Shown here in pieces: positions 13,159 through 26,900 of a stretch of DNA of 64,000 nt. Source of the stretch: Casuarina equisetifolia (Eukaryota > Streptophyta > Magnoliopsida > Fagales > Casuarinaceae); contig CM052360.1 of the NCBI GenBank assembly GCA_028551475.1, positions 16,976,501 through 17,040,500 of the forward strand. Direction: 5' to 3'. The notes beneath the pieces are model-generated. The model was not told where the DNA came from. It did not search any database and worked only from the letters and a program-made list of their open reading frames with translations. Numbering within the stretch: position 1 is the first letter of the stretch; every line of letters begins with the position of its first letter. A program made the position numbers and the translations under genes.

Positions 13159-15434
13159 TTAAATTCACTGGGGAAATAGGTTCGCCCGACGTTACACGAG
13201 AGATCCGGCGGCGCGGCGTGGTGCTGCTCTTCATCTTTTATCACCAAACCGTCCTTTTTTGGAAGAAAAGCCAACACCACCGCACTTGACTGTTTCCCAA
13301 AAGTGCTTCCTTAAGAGTGGAGTTCGCATTCTGCTTCGGGGAATCAGTGTGTCCCCGCGGAAAACTTTCGTTTGAGAATGCTCCAAGTCAAAGTTTGACT
13401 CTAAGTTAATGTTACAATGTTAAGAGTTATTGAGCCTGCCTCTTAACAATGAGTTTTCTTTTTGATTCAGTGATAAATTCATAATAATTGATATCAGAGT
13501 TAAACCCCACATCCTAAAACCGTAGGATTATATTACGTAAATAATAAATATCCTTATTAGTTGGACTTCTTAATAATCTAAACTAATGCTACATCTTTAG
13601 TTTTTTTTTAAGATTTTACTACTCAGGTTAAGATACAAACTAAATTTTATTTGTCAACTTGTCAAGTTAACTTCACCAACCTTGTATCTGCAATAAGTCA
13701 TGAAAGTGGTTTTCAAATGTCAAGTAATATGTTTTTCTATCATCTCACAAGGTCTAATTCTGGATTTAAAGTAATATATTAGCATATATATTGACATAGA
13801 AATATATATGTGCACACCGATCAACATGAAGGAACTTATTATCAAGACCTAAAATTATCACAATTTTACTTGCATTTCTTAGTTCAAGAAGATGATTCCC
13901 TACGACATTTTAAAGATAACAAAATGTCCTCATTTTTAGTCAATATATATATAAATCATAAAGGTAAGCTCATATGATTTTCTACATGTTTATGTTAGTT
14001 GAGTTGAGTTCATATTAATTTCACTTATTCAATAAATAGGTTCAAATTTTTGTCCAAATTTATGAGATACAATAAAATAAATAAGGGTCAATCTAATTTT
14101 TTCAATGGAGTATGAGATCATTATAAACAAATTTGGGTATTTTTCTTTCTTTTTTCTTTTTGCGAGTCATATATTATTGTGCATGCTAAACCCACTACAC
14201 CTATCAAAGTTTGATCCTTCAAAAACCTATTAAGCAACAAAGATGACAAAAGACTGGTTAAATTCCAATTCTTCACTCACCTTGGTCTTTGAACTGATCC
14301 ACATCTAGACTCCTAAATCTTAAAATTGGGAATACTTAAAAAAAGTTCATTTCATCTTTACAAATCATCTTGTAAAGAATAGACATCTTTCATTTTAAAT
14401 ATATATTTTAAATAACATTTTAAGTAATATAGAACAATCTATAAACCATTTTTAACATGTCTGCTTATAGTTAAGTTGCGCAGGGAACCTCATTACCAAG
14501 ATAATAGGTCTTCTTTTGTATTGAAAAGATTTCATCTCCTAAATCTGTCTCTAAATGACATGATGTTACTCCATGTTATACGAAGTCTTTTGGTTTATGT
14601 GTGTTGCGGTGTCGTTTTGTTTTCGATTTTGCAATTGCCTTGAATAAATTTTCAAGGTACTACTCTAGACAGTGTAGTTCATTCTACCTTTCTACCCTTC
14701 TACCCTTTTTACATTCTCCAATTTAATCAAAACTAACGCTTTTTTCCTATAAAAATGATACAACGAAATCAAAAGTTCAAGATGGTAACATGGCAGGATT
14801 TTACTGTAATAAATGACCCGAAGGTCATAGTTTGTGAAGACAGTATTATTTACCCTTTCCTTTTTTTTTTTTTGTAATTCCCCTAAGAATAGACAAATCA
14901 TGTTGAAATATTTACAATAATAGACAAATCGACGTTGTACATCACACAAACGATGGTTTTTGGCCTGCCACTTTTCGATAATAACTATGTTTTGAGGATA
15001 TCATTTTTAAGAGACTAAAATCTAACTTCCAATTAAGAAAAAAATACGAAAGATCAAGTTCCGTATAATCTATTAATTTGATCAATTACAGTAGCTGGTA
15101 ATTTATTCTTAACAGTAATTTGATTCAGTGCTCAATAACTCACTTTTGAGGAATAACCTCCATGATCCACCACCTTCACCTTCCATGATCCATGTGATGA
15201 GAGGTGGGTCGGTGCTCTACAAATGCTTCCAAGATACGTTATAATCATATATTCCTCTCAAGGGAAATAAAACGGAAAGAACATTCCTTTCATTCGGATA
15301 CAATAAAGTTGCAACAAGATCCTTTGCCTTTTTCTTTCCAGCCAATTTACCGAGGTTAATTTCTCAAACCATTTTTCCTTAAGTAGTATTGAAATTTGAA
15401 GTAACATGCTTTCACTTAAAAGTTAATTCAAATT

Positions 15435-15720
15435 CAACCCAAAAGTTAACTTAATAGTCTTTATTTAAATTTTATCATAAGGGATCATACTTTCGATTTA
15501 ATACTTTTGTCCTGTACACATGTCCCACATATCAATGCCACTGTGCACCAAACAAGTTGTATGGAATGAATCATATTCAATTTGAACTATAATATCATGT
15601 CAAAAGGCCCAAACCAACTTAAAATTAATTTAAAAGTTGAGAAAACATTTCATTCTTTTAAGCTTTACTATAAGGGATTATGCTTTTAATATGAGATTTT
15701 CGTCTAGTATACATTTTAGA
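15435..15720. repeat. Imperfect repeat of an ATAAGGGAT-centred unit
   Basis: Two blocks about 190 bp apart share ...AAAAGTT..., a T-rich segment, then TAAGGGAT.AT.CTTT followed by ..TTT.GTC..GTA.ACAT. Similarity is moderate and neither copy codes for protein. It looks like an old tandem or local duplication. Confidence 0.4.
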
Positions 15721-17064
15721 TATTTTAGAGTAACATCATTCCACAATGTGGTTGGAAAATGCCCATATGATCAGACCAAGGTCCGTCAACATTTAAAGAC
15801 GGATTGAGGCCTTCAAGGGGTATGACATAGAGGAGTACAATAATTGAAACTGCTCCAAGTGTTATGCACGTCTCTTTCTTGTACTTGTATCCCACCTTTT
15901 TTCTGTATCCCTAAACTAGATAAATGTTTCTCACTCCTTCCACTACAAAATGAACTGCTGAAAACTGCTTCTCTCGTCATCTCTTGAGTCTTGACGGACA
16001 CCGTAATAGCATATTTTCAATTGATGTCACCATTCCAACATCCTAAAATAGGGAAAAGGTACTTCACCTTAAAAGTTGGTTTGAACTCTCCATCATAACA
16101 AACTTAAAAGACTTTTTTTCACTTCTTTGACTGAGTTTAGACGGGATGAGTTTTTTAGTTTTTTAATGGTGGGTGGGTAGGTCAGGGAGAAAATTCGGTA
16201 CTTGAGTTAAAGGGTATCTTCTTCTTCTTCTTCTTCTTCTTTTTTAAAACTCACACACCTTAATGTTAAACTCTCAACCTATTGTTATCCAATCCTCCAT
16301 ACAATGTTTTATTTTATAAAAAAGTGTTACAATTTTGAGAAGTTGATACATTAAGCCTGAAAATTTAAGATTGTATGGACAAAACTAGCTCACATCCATT
16401 TTCAAGACAAAAAAAAAAAAAAAAACCCTAGAGAATCTCTTACTAGTTTCATTGTTTTTCATCATCCTTCTTCCTTGGTTTAAAGACAATGCCCAAGTCA
16501 AAATAGAATTAGATCAAGCAAAGAATAAACTATATGAACAAGTTTTTCATAATATGTTCAAATATGTTTGTTGGAGACTCTCTTACATTAATTTCGGATG
16601 TCAAGTTCTTTGACTTTATTAGTAACGATATCCCTACTCATTCTAAGGCATTTTGGAGAGATATACTCACTTATTATATGATATTATAACAGGTTTGATC
16701 TTGAGCGGTGCAAAAAATACACCATTTTGTGCGACAAACTATTGCAAAAGTAAAAAAAAGTTAGAAAGCTTTGTGAAAGCCACTTGGCTACATGCTCAGA
16801 CATCAATACTAAAAGTAGAGTCAGAAAATAGCCGACGAAGAATGCTAAAATGTAAAGTTTTTTGCAGGATTAATTAACGACAAGAATTCTTCATCAGATG
16901 CAAATTAAAAAACAAACACGTATCGTTGACTACAAAAGAAAAAGTGAAAAGGAAAAGGGAAAAAAAATTGTATTAGGCACCTGTTTGGCATGTCCTTTTT
17001 AAATTGAAACGATGATGGGTAGGCTTCAACTTTGACCAGGAACTTATGTCTCGGTCTTCGAAAA

Positions 17065-17375
17065 TGTCCCTACCTATTATCTTATCATTGTTAAAAAGCA
17101 TAGTTGAATTGTCATTCGCGAATCTCTTTATTTAAGGCCGATCACGAATCAAGTTCTTCAAATATGGCCCTAAAAGATGTAAAAGAGCACAGAACGAGAT
17201 ACCGCAATTAAAAAATTGTCAGCACTTTAAAGATTGCGTATCGGCGTTAGTTTGGAGGAGAGCTAGGTGCTTTTCTTTCTTTCATTTGAGAACAGAAAGA
17301 AAAGGGGCACTGTGTACACATTTCTCTAGCTTTCAATGAAAATGCCGACTAAAGCAAACGGAGCATGAAGGCCAT
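17065..17375. repeat. Dispersed repeat, copy B (partner at 11630-12085)
   Basis: This block matches copy A in order and orientation, as described there. It carries TTGAATTGTCATTCGCGAATCTC at its core, where copy A has an A in place of the first G of the CGCG stretch. The two copies lie 5.3 kb apart. Confidence 0.65.
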
Positions 17376-18730
17376 GGGAATGAATATTTAATGTTTAAAT
17401 AATATTTAATACGAAATTGTTCCCTTACAACTTTAATCTCACTTGCAATTTAAGATGCTAGAGAATCTGTTAATGAATAGGTCCTAATTATGATATTGTC
17501 ACAATCGACATATGATTCTCCTTCTCTGATTATATCAATATTTTTCTGTATTCATACTATTCATTTCCTTGTATAGTCTATTACTATATAAGATAAACTA
17601 AGTTTAACCATGTATTACTCAATATTATTGCAAATTCAATATACTCGAATCCTCTCACTCATTGGCTTCTTCTTCTTTTTTCCTCCATTCCTTCATGTTT
17701 TGTGATAGAATCAATTTTTCATATAATCTTAGTAAAACATTATAAGTCATGCAAGGGGGAAAAGTATGTGTTGCTTAATCCTAACTTTGTATTTGCAAGA
17801 ACAAAATTAATGTCAAAATAGATTTGTTTAGAACTATATGCTAGAAAAAAGCTTGTATAGAGGTGCTTTTCATTAGGATTACCAATTCAATAGTTAGAAA
17901 CATGCAAAACTCATAATTTTTTATTATTATAATTTATATCATACATTCTTTTTTTAATATCACATGGAAAGTACTTGGGATTACATACTTAGTAAAGATG
18001 CTTCAAAAGCTTTAGTTGAAGAGAAGATGTTATTCACACTTTGAAAGCTAGAGAGGAAGCCTTCTTTATTCAACAGGAAAATCAATTATTATTATATAGT
18101 ATATTCTCACAGTAATTTCTTTACACCTTTAAAGTGTTTTACAAAAGCTTCATAAGAAGAGTTATAATTGAGTCAAATATTTAAAATTCAAGCCTAGTAG
18201 TTTGTGATATTTTACAATAACCTTTGGTAGTAAAGGTTATTGTAGTTATTCCAAAATCTTTCGATATAATTTATCAAAAGAATTTTTGATATGGATTAAC
18301 ACTTATATTCTTTAAGTGGAATAACATAACAAACTCAAAAATTAACGTTCAAATATATCAAAATATACGATAAAAGAATATAGAATATTCAATAACAACT
18401 TCATAATAACTTGGGAATATTTCTAAAAAACATTTACATTAGGTTGAATTTGCCGATTACCCATTTAATTGATCAAATAAATAATAAATTAAATCTTGAA
18501 AAGATCTGAAGTTGTAAATTAAATATTAATATCTTGATAACTTGAAATTTAAATAAAAAATATTTTTTAATTGTTAAAATTAGTTTTTGGGTTAAAAGAA
18601 AAAAAATTTGTAGAGATGGAGAATAAGGAAGAAAAAGAAAGAAAATAATAGCAAAATGTCGATATTCCCCATGTGAGTATATGAGAGAACCGACGAGGGA
18701 ATCAAAGCCACGTAAGATGAGCTGTGCATG

Positions 18731-18762
18731 TTTTTATTTATTTATTTATTTATTTATTTTCG
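18731..18762. repeat. (TTTA)n microsatellite
   Basis: About seven head-to-tail copies of TTTA, upstream of the PIP5K gene. It lies just before a GC-richer promoter-like stretch. Confidence 0.9.
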
Positions 18763-19019
18763 TACTACCTGCTTTCCGCGGCTGTTTTATGCCTTTCGTG
18801 GCCAACGGTGGAGGACCTGAATTGATCAGGTACAGCGCAAGTACAGGGTTCTTAATACGGCTCCACATGGGTCCCACGACCAGCCCTCGTGTTCTGAGGA
18901 TACTGGCCGAAACGTGTCAGATTCTTAACAGTAATGGTGGTCGTTATCTTTCCCCCTCAGGTGCTCATGCATGACGGCTTGAGCGTCTAAACAGGACCCC
19001 TGCATTCGAACCCGAAAAG
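18763..19019 (+). promoter_or_regulatory. Presumed PIP5K promoter region
   Basis: A GC-richer stretch sits between an AT-rich desert and a GA-rich leader, at the place expected for the promoter of the kinase gene downstream. I see no canonical TATA box. The call rests on composition and position, and it needs transcript-end data to place the start site. Confidence 0.4.
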
Positions 19020-19246
19020 CAGAGAGAGAGAGGGAGAGAGGGAGAGAGGGAGAGAGGGAGTGAGAGAGAGGTGAAGTGTCGCTTCAAGCACAGGTGATCA
19101 TGGTGGGACATGATCGGCGTGAATTTCTTTCTCACTTTCTGCTTTGCATTTTGTGGTGCTTAAATATCTGATGGGAGTGGAGGTGGGCTTCAGGTTCCGA
19201 CAAGACAAATCATGCCTGGGTTCTGTGCCTCTCTCAGTCTGAATTT
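19020..19246 (+). other. Candidate non-coding first exon (5' UTR) of the PIP5K gene
   Basis: The stretch opens with a GA-rich microsatellite (19020-19071), common in plant leaders, and ends at a strong donor, GTAAGT, beginning at 19247. Possible acceptors lie shortly before the coding start, for example GATTTTAG ending near 20894. Plant PIP5K genes often have a leader intron. There is no transcript evidence here, so the exon is an inference from the splice signals. Confidence 0.4.
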
Positions 19247-19972
19247 GTAAGTGGGTATTCTTTATTTCGCTTGAACTCGACTTCATCGCAGATTCCTCTT
19301 TGCTTTCAGTTTAGCCTTCAACGGGGTTTGGTAGACTTTCTAATCTACCACTGGCAAGCTTCTGCATTTAAAATCATTGTTTTCCCTTGTTTTGGTTTTA
19401 TCCGTATCGATTAAAGCTTTATGAATCAATCTCTCTATATGTGGTCGGCGAAATTTCCCTATCCAGAAAGTTATTTATTGTTTGCTGTGCCGAATTGCGA
19501 ATGAAATATTAGTTCATTCCATTAAGATTCTGATGGCGATGTCTTGGTTCCTAGAGCATGAGTAGTATTTTTTTTTTTTTTTTTTTTTTTAATTTGGGGA
19601 GTTTTCGCTAGTTGAACTAGATCGAGTGAATCATCAGTTTGGTAGAACATTCGTTTGTGTTTTGGAGGGATTGGGTGAATGCAGACGTTACGATATAGTC
19701 GTCGAAGGGGATTTGGAAATTAGTCAGGTGGGATAGAGGTTGTTGAATGAAGAATTATATGTGATGTAAATGGATAGATGGTCAATCATAGGTTAATTCA
19801 TCGTATTCTTTATACGAAATAAACTATGTTTCAGTACCCGGTGGCCTTCTATATCTCCAATTAGATGCTGCATTATACATTAGGTAGAGAATTTCTCGGG
19901 GTTTGGTATTTTTATTTTGATTTTAAGAAGATTGAGAAGAACATTCTGCTTATTGACATTATTCAGAAGGAT

Positions 19973-20076
19973 CTCTCTATTTTTGTCACTCAAATATAAT
20001 CATGGAAGAGAAAGTTCTTAGGACCTCTCTATTTTTGTCGCTCACTCATAATCATGGAATAGAAAGTTCTTAACTG
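19973..20076. repeat. 52-bp tandem duplication in the PIP5K leader
   Basis: The unit beginning CTCTCTATTTTTGTC and ending near AGAAAGTTCTTA occurs twice, starting at 19973 and 20025. The copies differ at only a few positions, so the duplication is fairly recent. It lies in what I take to be the leader intron of the PIP5K gene. Confidence 0.85.
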
Positions 20077-20963
20077 TTAGTGACAACATAGTTCGTGCCA
20101 TTAAACCTACTGGATCAAAAGATTTGGCTGGCTGTTTAGTTTGTAGAGGCTAACTTTTGAATTTATGAAGTGGTCCATATTGGTCCTCCTCTGGCAGAAT
20201 TACGCTACTGTGGGACCTGCTTTCTAGATGCATGATCATATGTTGTTTACTGGTTTGGGTAATTCTGTCTATCTGCGACCAGAAGGTGATGGCTTTACAA
20301 GGTATTCCTGTCCTTTCTTGAATGTTCTCAACTAGAAATTCTTGTCTATAACCCTTTCAGAAGGTTGCTGGCTCAATAGCAATTTGGAGCTGCATGTGTA
20401 AAGCTAATGTTTTTAACATTTCCCTCACCTTGGAGTGCATGATTTGTCTTTTAAATCACACATCAAGCATTTGCCTGGTAAAGGAACAGGACCCTTGAAA
20501 CAGATAATCTTTCTTTAGTCGCAAGTTGGGATACATAAAAGGAAGTACTATATTGAATGCATTTTGTTTTCTTTTGTGCTAAAAATGGGCGCCTAAAACA
20601 ACTATTAAGATCAAAATGCAGATTCAGTCATGCATATTTGTTCTGGACTTTGAAACAACCCAGTATTTTTGGAAACGTAAAGTAACAGAACTGAATGACA
20701 AGGAGTAATCGTTTTTGAATCACTGAATAATGGAAAGCATTATTATTCTTTGCTGTGCCTGTCTTGAATGATTTTATGCCAGAACCGTCTTCTTTGTTCA
20801 GCATTCCTAACTGGACATGATGGTCTTATATAGGTACTGAAGTTGAAAGACGAATTTCCTTCTCACATTGCTCAGAATTAAGTTTAGATTTTAGAAAGGT
20901 ATCTGAGATCAGGCTTGTGAAAGTTGTCCAGATCAGCCCAATCACTTACCATATACCCTCGTT

Positions 20964-23900
20964 ATGGATGCCACTGAAAGGTAATTATTACTCTTTGATA
21001 GATTACATTCTCTTCATCCCTCTTTCTCCTTCGTCTCTCCCTTTCAGAGTAAGAATGTCTGGATTTGCATAAATCATGTTCTCATGTACAATATTGATTT
21101 CCTAGAGCTGACGGGATTTTGGTTTCAATGAAACTGTATTTGTTATGTTTCCAGACTCAGTGACAAGGCCTTTTCAAATGGAGACATCTATAGTGGTAAT
21201 TTTAAGGGAGAACTGCCCAATGGCAAGGGTAGATACACATGGTCAGATGGAACAGTTTATGAAGGTGATTGGGAAGGAGGAAAAATGACTGGGAAAGGAC
21301 AGATCATTTGGTCATCGGGGGCAAAATATGAGGGCGATTTTTCTGGGGGTCACCTTCATGGTTTTGGCACCTTTACTGGAACTGATGGCTCTGTTTACAG
21401 TGGAGCCTGGAGAATGAATGTTCAGCATGGGATAGGAAGAAAGCAGTATTTTAATTCTGATTCATATGAAGGTTCATGGAAGGAAGGAATGCATGAAGGA
21501 TGTGGCATGTATTGCTGGAATGGGGGAAACACATATGTTGGGAATTGGAAAGGTGGAAAAATGTGTGGTAGAGGAGTTATGAAATGGGTAAATGGTGATC
21601 TTTATGATGGATCTTGGTTAAATGGGTTTAGACATGGGTCTGGAATTTATAGGTTTGCTGATGGGGGATATTACTTTGGAAAGTGGAGTAGGGGTCTAAA
21701 AGATGGAAAAGGAACATTCTATCCTGCTGGCTGTGAACATCCTTCCATACATAAGTGGCATAAGTCTATCAAAGTCGATGATAGAAAACGTAACCTGTCT
21801 CACAGTTCCTTACTGAACTCAGATGAACTCAGGGGTCCAAGACGAAATGTTAAGCGTAGTCTTTCAGATAAGATTTTAATTGATGGAGCTTTACAAAACA
21901 CAGGTCAAATATCACAAAAGTCGCCTCTGCTAGATGAAGATTGGAGTCTCTGTGATTCCAACAAGAACTTTAGACGTCTTGAATCTTCAGGCACATTATC
22001 CCCCACCTATAATGAAGGTCAGCATGAGGTTCAAGACAACAATACTCTATTTTATGAAAGAGAGTACATGCAAGGAGTTTTAATTAGAGAGAGAGCTAGG
22101 AACATTACAGAATTGTCACGCAAAACCAAGCAGTGTAAAAAGTTCAATGTAAAAAAAGCTACAAGAAGCTCATGTCTGGATATCTTTAAAGGAAATCGGA
22201 GCCATTACCTGAAGCTCAATCTGCAACTTGGTATAAGGTAACCAATAAAGTTCCCACAATTAGAAAGCTAGCTTCTGTCGTGTATCACTATCCGATATCA
22301 TATGCTAAAAGAAAAATGATATCAAATTCACAAATGTGTGTTACTACCAAGTACTCAAATTTTAGATATTGAATCGTAATATGTCTCAAGATATATAATT
22401 GATTATTTGATATTAGTTTGCACACTTACCTAGATGGTCTTTTGGTGTTCTTTGCTGTTGTATTGTCCTCCTCTTGGTTTTCCACACTTTCCTTTTGCTG
22501 CCATTCATTGCTTCTTCTATTCTCATTTGCCCATTTGATAATTATTTAGTTACTTTTCTTAACAGGTACACTGTTGGCAAGATTACACCAGTGCCCATGC
22601 GTGAAGTACGATTGTCTGATTTTGGTGATCAAGCTAGGATAAGGATGTATTTCCCCAGGAGGGGTTCTCAATTTACACCTCCACACTATTCAATCGATTT
22701 CCACTGGAAAGATTATTGCCCAATGGTCTTCAGGTATACATCACTTTTGTGGAGTTATTACTTAACTTGTAAAAGAGTAAATGATTCTGGACCAAGCAAT
22801 TAAATCTTTTGGTTAAGGGACACTTGAATATACATCTCTTGTTCAGATTCCAAAATAGCTGCAAATTCTGGAAATATTATACTAATTTTTAATTGTAAAG
22901 TACTTTATGACCTTTACTAAGTTAAAGACAAATGGAAACTACCAATGATGAATATCTAAATAATTGGAACGACTTAGAATCTACATTTTAGATTGCATTT
23001 TATGCAATCTTAAGTAGTTCCGATATCAATTGGCTTACAGACCAATTTGCTGGGATTGATCGTGCCACCTTTTCTGGGGTCAGGCAACATCAATTTCTCT
23101 GGGATTAATATTGTCTAGGTTTAGTATGTGGTTTAGGTAACAGTATATATTTCAAATTATCGAGGGGAAAGAGGAGCCTTTTTTGGGACTCATGTTGTCT
23201 AGATTCAGTGTTTAGTGTAGACATCTATTTCAAAACTATGAAGAGAAAGTGAACTTCACCTTGTTCCCTTCTGCTACTTGCATGATCCAATCAAGCTGAG
23301 AGATTTTACCCCGGGTATTTTACCTTATCCAGTTGACAGTTTTGTCTTCTCGCCCCAACAGTGTGAAAATTCTGGGATATTACTCCTTCAATAGCAGGCA
23401 AAAGACATATTAAAGAATATTTTGATTGCAATATCGTAAGTTTTTACTATGAACTAGTATTTGATGTATTGTAGTGGTTATATCACTGTTAATTGTGCTT
23501 CCTGATTGATGTCCAATCCGCTCTTACTTAGGGGACTCCTTTGTTGGCTGCCTATGTAGTGAAACTCCCATTTTTATTAATAAAACTCCATTTTTACTTG
23601 CTTCATAAAATCTTTAACCTTGCTGTACATCTATTGCATGCATTTCGATCATATGCACATGCATAGCCTCTCATGCATGTTTTGCTGCAATTTCCTTATT
23701 TGCCAAAGCATAAGATTTGCTTGCATGTATTAATGGAACCACATTATCAGGAACTTGAGGGAGATGTTCAAGCTAGATGCGGCAGAGTACATGATGTCCA
23801 TGTGTGGTGATGATGGTCTAAGGGAGCTTTCTTCTACTGGGAAAAGTGGCAGTATCTTTTATGTTTCTCATGATGATAGATTTGTGATTAAGACATTGAA

Positions 23901-26900
23901 AAGAGCGGAAGTGAAGGTTTGATGACAAAGTTCATTTTTTTCCCTCCATTATAGCATCCATTCTTTGAGTTCCAAATCTGTTTCATGTCAACCAATTTTC
24001 TTGTTTAGTGAACTTAGCTGTTTGTCTATTTCTATGAAGGTCTTCCATTTGATGGGCAAGCTTATATGCATATCTATTTATAGCTTCTGCTGATCTAGAG
24101 GATTTAGTTTCAGTTTTTAATGTGCATTTTCGCTTTGTTGTCTTAAATAATATTGTTTACTCATTCTATGCTTAGATTAGCTATGCAAGTAAAAACCAGA
24201 TGACAATTGGAATTCTTTCAGCGATTCTACTTAATTCAACATAACCTTTCTAGTAGGATAATGGATTCTGCAATTGGAGGTACGAGTCTAATTGGAGGAC
24301 CATGGACTAACAGCTGAGTATAGTATATTTGCTTAGTCATGAATATAGTTTCTAATGACTCTTACGGTCCCAACGATAGGTTGAACAATAGCACCATTTA
24401 CCACCACCTTCTCAGGTTAGCATCATTGCTGGTTTAGAGGATGCAGCTAGTGATCCCAAAATTAGTTCTATGAATAGAAAAAATTCATATCTCCCATCAT
24501 CTTCTGTGATCCAAAATAGGCGGTGCCAATTCTGGTTCCCAAGTTGTCTTGAAATTACATGTTACCTTTTGTTACAGAGAGCAAGATCTTTGTTGTTCGA
24601 GACCCAAAATCAGAGATGCATGTCTTCAAAAGCTTGATGGGGTGACTCATAAGAGAATCAAGAAATGGACTGTTGTCACCTAATGAATTTGCCAAACTGG
24701 CTGCTTCTATTCAACATTATGGTACTCCTCTGATTGCATAACCCATTTTAATTAATTAACAGGCATGAGACTTGAAAGTATCTCTCAAGTCTTTAGCTTA
24801 AAAACCAATAACATGAATTCTAAATTAGACTAGATTTGGGTAGAGAGAAATTGATTCAATCCTAAGTTCTTGACATCTGCCATAGTAAAGCCAACTATAG
24901 CAGGGAACAGAACATTGCGGGATGTTCTAATTGATGTCTCACTTCTTCTGTTCCAGAAAAATGCATTAGGATTACAAGATCTAGAAGACCTGCAAAATTT
25001 GACCAATTTATCAGTCAGCATAATTGGATGCATAAAGTCAGAGCCTAGGCCCTTCCAAGACATTTTAGAAATGCGAATCAAGTTGCACAGAGAAACACTT
25101 GGAATTGAAGTTACCAATCATGTCTGACAAAAACAAAGTTGTGAAGATTGATTCTGTGTAGGATATAAAATTATGTACGAGAGAGCAGTTGGAGAGTAGA
25201 GAGAAATCTTGCATAAGAGATTGATGAAGGTGGGACAGGTTTGATGGCACATGCCCACTCAAAAGAAATTTCCAACTGTTGAAAATAAACCTTCCAACTG
25301 CACCAAATATGACATCTAAAGTGAGCAATTGGATAGCTTAGTCTAGATAGATGATGCTAGGAAGCTACCAGCTTTACCTCCTCATATAGGGCTACGTAAG
25401 TTACATTTCTGGTGGATTTGATATCATAGAGCAACGTCACCAACGACATACTCTATAACCACTTTTGGGTATTAATCATCTCATGATAAAATATAGTCCA
25501 AACCAAGGGAGACCCTGATTGAAGTCATGATGATAGCAGTTATTTTTTCTAGTACTTATTTGGAATCCTACCTGCTTTCACGAATCTATGTTTGATTTTG
25601 GTTAATAGAGTGCTAATTTAAGTTTTATTCGCTTGGAAACCTAAGCTTAAAGAAATGACAATATATATACTTTTCCAGCTATTTGATAGAAAGGAGAGGA
25701 AAGGTAAAATATGAGGTAAACCTTTAATTGGCCCCTTGAAAAAAGTTAGTTTTACCTTATGTCATATTAATGATAAATAAACACATTGTAATCTTCAGCA
25801 GTTTTGGACTCTCCCTCTCTTTTCCTGAAGATTTTCACTTTTTCGTTTTTTTTTTTTTTTTCCATGTGGGGGGTGGTGGGATTGGAAGGTTTGGTTTGGG
25901 GTAGTGTTGGAGGGGGCTGTATGCTGAAAGCATGATTCCTCTTTTGTAATTCGTTATTGCACTGTATTTTGTTTAGGTGTAAGCATGAAGGCTTGAAGCA
26001 TTCTTTATATAAAGTTTCAGGAAAGAAATGTGAGAGTAGCACATCACGAGAGCAATGCAATTTATCATGAAAGTTCAATTCTGATCTTACATCTAACAGT
26101 GCGATGTGAATTCTACCATAAGAGATAGACAGCCACTTAAACTTTGTTTCCTGCTTTTTTTGAAGGTGTAGGATTCACGTAGGTGCCACAACAAACATGT
26201 TACCAATGTTTTGTCTTCTTTTCACATTTTGATTTTTAGCTAGTTAATGGAGTTTCATTTCCTATTGATGTTTGGCTACTTTAATTGGTAAAGTAGTACA
26301 GCAGAAAAGATTTCAAATTAATTGGTGGAAAGATAAAATGAGGATACTTGAACTCGTATGAATGTTCTCAGAGGAAGACAAAGCTTTAGTTAGAGACAGG
26401 ATGACACAGAGATGGGTTAAAACGTTCTCCTGAGTTTGGATCCATAATTCGAATTGTTTGGGTCCTGTTCAAATTATTCTGTGAATTAATGATATTGGCT
26501 GTGTTGCATTCATGGAGTGATACTCATACCCATTTATGCTGCTGTCTTTTTTAGAAAAATAAAGATAAAAATTGTTGGGTTTAGTATGTCATTTGCTGAT
26601 TTGCTATGGACTTAAGATGATGTGTCATTTTGATAATATCTCTTTTTAAAAAAAAAAATTCCTGGTAATATATTTCCTGTATAGGAATTTATCAGCATTC
26701 TTTGGTTCTAACTCTTGTTAAGGAAGAATGTCACGTACATAAAAATATTTAATCTTTTCTGTTTTGCAGGTTCTACTTAAGATGCTACCTAAGTATTACA
26801 ATCATGTAGGAGACTATGAGAATACTCTCATAACAAAATTTTTTGGGCTCCACAGGATAAAATTGAAAGGAGGAAAAAAGGTATCTGCTACCTTGGCATT

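Larger units (their letters stand above)
9031..18650. other. Gene-poor intergenic region with LTR-element traces
   Basis: No reading frame in this 9.6-kb stretch looks like a real protein in either direction. It is AT-rich with long A or T runs, for example at 11400-11418 and 16411-16427, and simple repeats (GA at 10854-10873, CTT at 16217-16240). Three motifs resemble the tRNA-Met primer-binding site of plant LTR elements, and several imperfect internal duplications are present. One GC-richer patch at 13180-13370 stands out, but I cannot assign it. The region separates the divergently transcribed PPR and PIP5K genes. Confidence 0.7.
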
